Positions 13,852 through 18,656 of a stretch of DNA of 18,656 bases are shown piece after piece. Position 1 is the first letter of the stretch. Each line of letters begins with the position of its first letter. The position numbers and the translations under genes are program-made. Under the pieces are notes generated by a model, which made no database searches, was not told where the DNA came from, and saw only the letters and a list, made by a program, of their open reading frames with translations. The stretch is from an uncultured Lachnospiraceae bacterium (GTDB lineage: Bacteria; Bacillota; Clostridia; Lachnospirales; Lachnospiraceae): assembly GCA_910588865.1 (NCBI GenBank), contig CAJUSJ010000017.1, forward strand, positions 40,287 through 58,942, in the 5' to 3' direction.

Positions 13852-16680
13852 ATGTCAAGACAGTATATCAAGATACGCGGAGCCAATGAGCATAATCTGA
13901 AGAATATTGATGTGGATATTCCCCGGAACGAGCTGGTGGTCCTGACGGGCCTGAGCGGTTCCGGGAAGTCCTCCCTGGCTTTTGATACCATCTACGCGGA
14001 AGGACAGAGACGTTATATGGAGTCTCTGTCTTCTTATGCCAGACAGTTCCTGGGGCAGATGGAGAAGCCGGATGTGGAGAGCATAGAAGGCCTTTCTCCC
14101 GCCATCTCCATTGACCAGAAGTCCACCAACCGGAACCCAAGATCCACAGTGGGGACCGTGACAGAGATCTACGATTACATGCGCCTTCTATACGCCAGAA
14201 TCGGCATCCCTCACTGCCCCAAGTGCGGCAAGGAGATCCGCAGGCAGACCGTGGATCAGATGGTGGATCAGCTCCTGTCCATGCCGGAGAAAACCAGGAT
14301 CCAGCTTCTGGCCCCAGTAGTGCGGGGACGCAAGGGCGAGCATGTGAAGGTGCTGGAGCAGGCCAGGAAAAGCGGCTATGTCCGGGTGCGGGTAGATGGC
14401 AGTCAGTATGAGCTTTCCGAGGAGATCAAGCTAGACAAGAATATCAAGCACAACATCGAGGTTATCGTGGACCGTCTGGTGGTACGTCCGGGAATAGAAA
14501 AGCGTCTCACAGACTCCATAGAGAGCACCATGGCTCTGGGCAACGGGCTGATGATCGTGGACGTGATCGATGGGGAACCTATGAATTTCAGCCAGCATTT
14601 CGCCTGTCCGGACTGCGGGGTCAGTATTGAGGAGGTGGAGCCGAGAAGCTTCTCCTTCAACAATCCTTTTGGTGCCTGCCCGGACTGTTTCGGACTGGGC
14701 TACAAGATGGAGTTTGACGAGAACCTGATGATACCGGACCGTTCCCTAAGCATCACCCAGGGGGCCATCGTGGTCATGGGCTGGCAGTCCTGCGGGGATA
14801 AGGGCAGCTTTACCAGAGCTATTCTGGATGCCCTTGCTGAGGAATACGATTTCAGCCTGGACACCCCATTTGAGCAGTATCCCCAGAAGATCCAGGATAT
14901 TATCCTCTGGGGAACCGGAGGAAAAGAGGTGAAGGTCCACTACAAAGGCCAGAGAGGCGTGGGGATCTACGATGTGGCCTTTGAGGGTCTTGTGGAGAAT
15001 GTGGAGCGGAGATATAAGGAGACTTTTTCCGAGGCCAGCAAGGCAGAGTATGAGACTTACATGCGCATAACCCCCTGTTCTTCCTGCAAGGGAAAGCGTC
15101 TGAAAAAGAGCTCCCTGGCAGTGACCGTAGGTGGGATGAACATCTTCGACGCCACCAACATGTCCATTGTCAAGTTCCGGGAGTTTATGGACGGGCTTCA
15201 GCTGACAGCCATGCAGGAGGCCATAGGTGCCCAGATTATAAAGGAGATCCGCTCCAGAGTGACCTTCCTCATCAATGTGGGGCTGGAGTACCTGTCTCTG
15301 TCCAGGGCCACGGGCACCCTGTCCGGCGGCGAGGCCCAGAGGATACGCCTTGCCACCCAGATCGGTTCCGGCCTGGTGGGGGTAGCCTACATCCTTGACG
15401 AGCCCAGCATCGGCCTTCATCAGAGGGACAATGACAAGCTGCTCCAGACCCTGATTCATTTGAGGGACCTGGGAAACAGCGTGCTGGTGGTGGAACACGA
15501 CGAGGACACCATGAGGGCCGCTGACTTTATTGTGGATATCGGCCCAAAGGCGGGGGAGCACGGGGGCAGGGTGATCGCCACGGGAACTGCGGATGATATC
15601 ATGAATTGTCCGGAGTCCATTACCGGAGCTTACTTAAGCGGCCGCGTACAGATTCCTGTGCCGTCAGAACGGCGGACTCCCACCGGCTGGCTGAAGGTGA
15701 AGGGCGCGGGGGAGAACAATCTGAAGAACATTGACGTGAAGATTCCGTTGGGGGTCATGACCTGCGTCACCGGGGTGTCCGGTTCCGGAAAAAGCTCCCT
15801 GGTCAATGAGATCGTTTACAAGACCCTTGCCAGGCAGCTGAACAGGGCCAGGACCATACCGGGAAAGTTTAAGAAAATTGACGGCGTGGAGCAGCTGGAC
15901 AAGATCATCGCCATTGACCAGTCCCCTATTGGCCGGACTCCCAGATCCAACCCAGCTACCTACACAGGGGTGTTTGACATGATCAGGGACTTATTTGCTT
16001 CCACCACAGACGCCAAGGAGAGAGGCTACAAGAAAGGACGCTTCAGCTTTAATGTAAAAGGCGGGCGGTGCGAGGCCTGCTCCGGCGACGGAATCATCAA
16101 GATCGAGATGCATTTTCTGCCGGACGTGTACGTGCCCTGCGAGGTCTGCGGCGGCAAGCGGTACAACCGGGAGACCCTGGAGGTAAAGTACAAGGGAAAG
16201 AGCATCTACGATGTGCTGAACATGACCGTGGAGGAGGCCCTGAAATTTTTTGAAAACGTGCCCACCATTTACAGAAAGATCTCCACGCTAAACGATGTGG
16301 GTCTTTCCTATATTCGGCTGGGGCAGCCATCTACGGAGCTTTCGGGGGGGGAGGCCCAGAGGATCAAGCTGGCCACAGAGCTGAGCAAGCGGGGCACAGG
16401 CAAGACCATCTATGTCCTGGATGAGCCCACCACAGGACTTCATTTCGCTGATGTCCACAAGCTGGTGGACATCTTGAGGAAGCTGTCCCAGGGAGGCAAC
16501 ACGGTGGTGGTCATTGAGCATAATCTGGATGTGATCAAGACCGCGGATTATATCATTGACATGGGCCCGGAAGGCGGAGACAAAGGCGGCACCGTGGTGG
16601 TCCAGGGAACGCCGGAGGAAGTGGCCCAGTGTGAGACTTCCTACACAGGGCAGTATGTGAAGAGGTATCTTGACATGTAG
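13852..16680 (+). CDS. uvrA: Excinuclease ABC subunit A
   Basis: DNA damage sensor of nucleotide excision repair, 942 residues, normal length. It is a tandem ABC ATPase: Walker A GLSGSGKS at residues 33-40 and GVSGSGKS at 641-648, with the two signatures LSGGEAQRIRLATQI and LSGGEAQRIKLATEL and Walker B ILDEPSIGLHQRD and VLDEPTTGLHFAD. Zinc-binding cysteine pairs occur as CPKCGK, CPDCG/CPDC and CEACSGDG...CEVCGGKRY. UvrA loads UvrB at lesions; no uvrB is present in the window, so the two genes are separate or uvrB lies elsewhere. The ATG has AAGGAG at 13839-13844. The LexA box indicates SOS control. Confidence 0.98.
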   Translation: MSRQYIKIRGANEHNLKNIDVDIPRNELVVLTGLSGSGKSSLAFDTIYAEGQRRYMESLSSYARQFLGQMEKPDVESIEGLSPAISIDQKSTNRNPRSTVGTVTEIYDYMRLLYARIGIPHCPKCGKEIRRQTVDQMVDQLLSMPEKTRIQLLAPVVRGRKGEHVKVLEQARKSGYVRVRVDGSQYELSEEIKLDKNIKHNIEVIVDRLVVRPGIEKRLTDSIESTMALGNGLMIVDVIDGEPMNFSQHFACPDCGVSIEEVEPRSFSFNNPFGACPDCFGLGYKMEFDENLMIPDRSLSITQGAIVVMGWQSCGDKGSFTRAILDALAEEYDFSLDTPFEQYPQKIQDIILWGTGGKEVKVHYKGQRGVGIYDVAFEGLVENVERRYKETFSEASKAEYETYMRITPCSSCKGKRLKKSSLAVTVGGMNIFDATNMSIVKFREFMDGLQLTAMQEAIGAQIIKEIRSRVTFLINVGLEYLSLSRATGTLSGGEAQRIRLATQIGSGLVGVAYILDEPSIGLHQRDNDKLLQTLIHLRDLGNSVLVVEHDEDTMRAADFIVDIGPKAGEHGGRVIATGTADDIMNCPESITGAYLSGRVQIPVPSERRTPTGWLKVKGAGENNLKNIDVKIPLGVMTCVTGVSGSGKSSLVNEIVYKTLARQLNRARTIPGKFKKIDGVEQLDKIIAIDQSPIGRTPRSNPATYTGVFDMIRDLFASTTDAKERGYKKGRFSFNVKGGRCEACSGDGIIKIEMHFLPDVYVPCEVCGGKRYNRETLEVKYKGKSIYDVLNMTVEEALKFFENVPTIYRKISTLNDVGLSYIRLGQPSTELSGGEAQRIKLATELSKRGTGKTIYVLDEPTTGLHFADVHKLVDILRKLSQGGNTVVVIEHNLDVIKTADYIIDMGPEGGDKGGTVVVQGTPEEVAQCETSYTGQYVKRYLDM

Positions 16681-16686
16681 ACAGGG

Positions 16687-16718
16687 ACTGTTAGGTTTAC
16701 AGGGCACCTGTGAACAGT
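16687..16718 (+). other. Stem-loop after uvrA without a T-run
   Basis: TTTACAGG (16696-16703) pairs with CCTGTGAA (16707-16714) around the loop GCA; ACTG (16687-16690) and CAGT (16715-16718) extend it past a bulge. The next bases are AACGCTTCC, not a T-run, so efficient intrinsic termination is not expected. It may be a weak terminator or an RNA 3' end after processing. Confidence 0.4.
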
Positions 16719-16761
16719 AACGCTTCCTCCTGAATCCGGGGAGACCGAGTGTACTTACTGC

Positions 16762-16790
16762 TTGTATTTTGTGGATTCCTGTTGTAGAAT
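16762..16790 (+). promoter_or_regulatory. Probable sigma-A promoter of guaA
   Basis: TTGTAT (16762-16767) and TAGAAT (16785-16790) are spaced by 17 bases and lie about 55 bases before the guaA start. No purine riboswitch or clear PurR box is seen between this and the gene. Confidence 0.5.
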
Positions 16791-16844
16791 GGGGAAAGTA
16801 AGAGGGTGGGGGACAAAATACAAGGAGAGATCAGGAGGATAGCT

Positions 16845-18389
16845 GTGAACAGGGAAAAGATAATTGTGATCGACTTCGGCGGACAGTACAACCAGCTGGT
16901 GGCCCGCCGCGTCCGCGAGTGCGGCGTGTACTGTGAGATTTATTCCTATAAGACAGATATTGGGCAGATCAGAGACATGGCTCCAAAGGGAATTATCCTG
17001 ACAGGAGGCCCCAACAGCTGTTACGAGGAGGGAGCCGCTTCCTGCGGCAGGGAGCTGTTTGAGCTGGGGATCCCGGTTCTGGGGCTGTGCTATGGCGCGC
17101 AACTGATGATGTTGACTTTGGGCGGACATGTATGCAAGGCTCCTGTGCGGGAATATGGAAAAATTGAGGTGACCGTGGACAAGTCCAGCAAGCTGTTCGG
17201 CGATGTGTCCGAGAAGACCATCTGCTGGATGAGCCACAATGACTATATAGAGAAGAAAGCGCCGGGATTCCGGATTACTGGCCGCACCCCGGACTGTCCT
17301 GTGGCAGCGGCGGAGTGGGAGGAGAAGGATTTGTACGCTATCCAGTTCCACCCGGAAGTCCTCCACACTCAGGAAGGAGCAAAGATGCTCCGCAATTTTG
17401 TCTACCAGGTATGTCACTGTGAGGGAACCTGGAAGATGGATGCCTTCGCGGCCGCCAGTATCCAGGCGATACGGGAGAAGGTTGGAAAAGGCAAAGCCCT
17501 CTGTGCCCTCTCCGGAGGAGTGGATTCTTCGGTTGCCGCGGTTTTGATGTCAAAGGCCATAGGAAACCAGCTGACCTGTGTCTTTGTGGACCACGGTCTG
17601 CTGCGGAAAAATGAAGGGGACGAGGTGGAGGAAGTCTTCGGCCCCAAGGGTCCCTATGAGTTAAACTTTATCCGCGTCAATGCCCAGGAGCGTTTTTATG
17701 AGAAGCTCAGGGGCGTGGAGGAGCCGGAGCAAAAGCGGAAGATCATCGGAGAAGAGTTTATCCGGGTGTTTGAGGAGGAGGCAAAGAAGATCGGCGCTGT
17801 GGACTTCTTAGTCCAGGGAACCATCTACCCGGATGTGGTGGAGAGCGGCCTGGGCGGTGAGTCCGCTGTGATCAAATCTCATCACAATGTGGGCGGACTG
17901 CCGGACTATGTGGATTTTAAGGAGATCATGGAGCCTCTGCGGGATCTCTTCAAAGACGAGGTGCGAAAAGTCGGGCTGGAGCTTGGCATCCCGGAAAAAC
18001 TGGTGTACCGCCAGCCCTTCCCCGGACCTGGCCTGGGAATCCGAATCGTGGGGGAAGTGACACCGGAGAAGGTGGTCATGGTTCAGGAGGCGGATGCCAT
18101 CTACCGGGAGGAGATCGCCAGGGCTGGACTTGACAGGACCATAGGGCAGTATTTTGCCGCGCTGACTAACATGCGGTCGGTGGGCGTTATGGGGGACGAG
18201 AGGACTTACGATTACGCTGTGGCATTGAGGGCGGTGAATACTGTGGATTTCATGACAGCGGAGACAGCGGAGATTCCTTTTGAAGTGTTGGCGAAGGTGA
18301 TGAATCGGGTGATTAATGAGGTGAAAGGTGTTAATCGGGTGCTTTATGACTTGACCTCGAAGCCGCCTGGGACCATAGAGTTCGAGTGA
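16845..18389 (+). CDS. guaA: GMP synthase (glutamine-hydrolysing)
   Basis: Enzyme of 514 residues that aminates XMP to GMP with glutamine and ATP. The class I amidotransferase domain has Cys82 in GLCYGAQ and His169/Glu171 in FHPEV. The ATP pyrophosphatase domain has the PP-loop SGGVDSS at 223-229, and the C-terminal dimerisation domain ends SKPPGTIEFE, as expected for the family. The start is GTG 16845, six bases after AGGAGG (16833-16838). An in-frame GTG at 16806 would add 13 residues with no family likeness. The last 150 bases use more T-ending codons (AAT, ATT, GTT, GGT, CTT, TAT) than the body of the gene. The 3' end of guaA is a known target of integrated islands. Confidence 0.96.
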   Translation: MNREKIIVIDFGGQYNQLVARRVRECGVYCEIYSYKTDIGQIRDMAPKGIILTGGPNSCYEEGAASCGRELFELGIPVLGLCYGAQLMMLTLGGHVCKAPVREYGKIEVTVDKSSKLFGDVSEKTICWMSHNDYIEKKAPGFRITGRTPDCPVAAAEWEEKDLYAIQFHPEVLHTQEGAKMLRNFVYQVCHCEGTWKMDAFAAASIQAIREKVGKGKALCALSGGVDSSVAAVLMSKAIGNQLTCVFVDHGLLRKNEGDEVEEVFGPKGPYELNFIRVNAQERFYEKLRGVEEPEQKRKIIGEEFIRVFEEEAKKIGAVDFLVQGTIYPDVVESGLGGESAVIKSHHNVGGLPDYVDFKEIMEPLRDLFKDEVRKVGLELGIPEKLVYRQPFPGPGLGIRIVGEVTPEKVVMVQEADAIYREEIARAGLDRTIGQYFAALTNMRSVGVMGDERTYDYAVALRAVNTVDFMTAETAEIPFEVLAKVMNRVINEVKGVNRVLYDLTSKPPGTIEFE

Positions 18390-18428
18390 TGAAATGGGCT
18401 TTAAGAACCTAGTGTTTATGCGGTTTCC

Positions 18429-18470
18429 AAACAAATTTGTTTAGGCGCTGGCAACGATTTGGCAACATTT
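18429..18470. other. Palindrome and two near-direct repeats after guaA (possible recombinase sites)
   Basis: AAACAAATTTGTTT (18429-18442) is a perfect 14-bp palindrome. It is followed by TGGCAACGATT (18449-18459) and TGGCAACATTT (18460-18470), adjacent near-direct repeats. A palindrome with short direct repeats next to a tRNA-like or guaA 3' end resembles core and arm sites of tyrosine integrases. No integrase gene is inside the window, so this is inference. Confidence 0.35.
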
Positions 18471-18502
18471 TTCACATCACGCACTAAATAATTACATCAA
18501 TG

Positions 18503-18642
18503 GCATAAGAAAACCTTGCTGATTTGCGCGAGCAATGAGGAAAATGGGAATGCTTGCATTTCCATTTGACGAATGCCGCGACAACCGCACGACAGTGCGG
18601 GTTCAGATATGAAAACTGAATATCGGCAAGGTCTTTTTATGC
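18503..18642 (+). ncRNA. Structured RNA candidate closed by a 17-bp stem, class unknown
   Basis: The 17 bases at 18503-18519 pair with 18626-18642 at 16 positions (one G-U, one A-C mismatch). Inside are a TTGC/GCAA stem with a GCGA tetraloop (18524-18535), an 11-bp stem capped by CTTG (18542-18567), CCGCAC/GTGCGG with loop GACA (18585-18600), and a TTCAG/CTGAA stem extended by one G-U pair (18601-18621). The GNRA-type loop and the balance of G-U pairs favour a + strand transcript. No open frame of note covers it. I do not recognise the class. The flanking 60 bases on the left show no convincing promoter, and T-runs follow on the right up to the window edge. Confidence 0.45.
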
Positions 18643-18656
18643 TTATTTCTGTTTTT

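Noticed and set aside
14746..15561. Open frame of 271 codons on the - strand within uvrA
   Set aside because: It lies wholly inside the conserved UvrA coding region; its His/Leu-rich translation resembles no family and is typical of an antisense shadow.
16681..16844. Purine riboswitch before guaA
   Set aside because: The conserved purine aptamer core (paired loops and TATA-type junction) is not present; only one weak stem-loop near uvrA is seen.
18531..18560. Resemblance to RNase P RNA (GAGGAAA followed by a stem)
   Set aside because: Only the short GAGGAAA string matches; the rest of the conserved RNase P core and the expected length are absent.

Overview
The window reads as the chromosome of a spore-forming, low-redundancy Clostridia, most likely a Lachnospiraceae (Clostridium cluster XIVa-type) gut anaerobe with fairly high GC. 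The evidence is the sporulation operon spoIIIA, the MEP isoprenoid gene dxs beside ispA, and the gene order spoIIIA - Asp23/YloU - nusB - xseA - xseB - ispA - dxs - tlyA - nadK - argR - recN, which is typical of that group. All recognised genes lie on the + strand and none is disrupted. The family and order assignments rest on reading the proteins, not on searches.

Region 1 (1-178) is two head-to-tail 88-bp repeat units that touch the left edge of the window and end in the ribosome binding site of spoIIIAC. Region 2 (183-4362) is spoIIIAC to spoIIIAH, six membrane or membrane-anchored parts of the SpoIIIA-SpoIIQ channel between mother cell and forespore; spoIIIAA and spoIIIAB presumably lie just outside. 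Region 3 (4371-11396) starts with a strong sigma-A promoter overlapped by a perfect palindrome, followed by a compact housekeeping run: Asp23/YloU, NusB, exonuclease VII (XseA, XseB), IspA and Dxs (isoprenoid precursors), TlyA (rRNA methylase) and NadK (NADP synthesis; NADPH is a cofactor of the MEP pathway). Many junctions overlap or have ATGA couplings.

Region 4 (11395-16680) starts with a diverged third copy of the repeat, which supplies the ribosome binding site of argR, followed by recN and uvrA. uvrA has its own promoter with a LexA (SOS) box on its -35. Region 5 (16845-18656) is guaA (GMP synthase) followed by a non-coding, T/A-richer stretch. This stretch has a 14-bp palindrome, two 11-bp near-direct repeats and a strongly foldable element of about 140 nt closed by a 17-bp stem. 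The 3' end of guaA is a known integration hotspot, so the right edge may be the boundary of an integrated element.

The coding content is ordinary core genome. The two signals that the genes do not explain are the 88-bp repeat family, whose three copies show compensatory changes in predicted stems and carry the Shine-Dalgarno site of the next gene, and the structured element after guaA.
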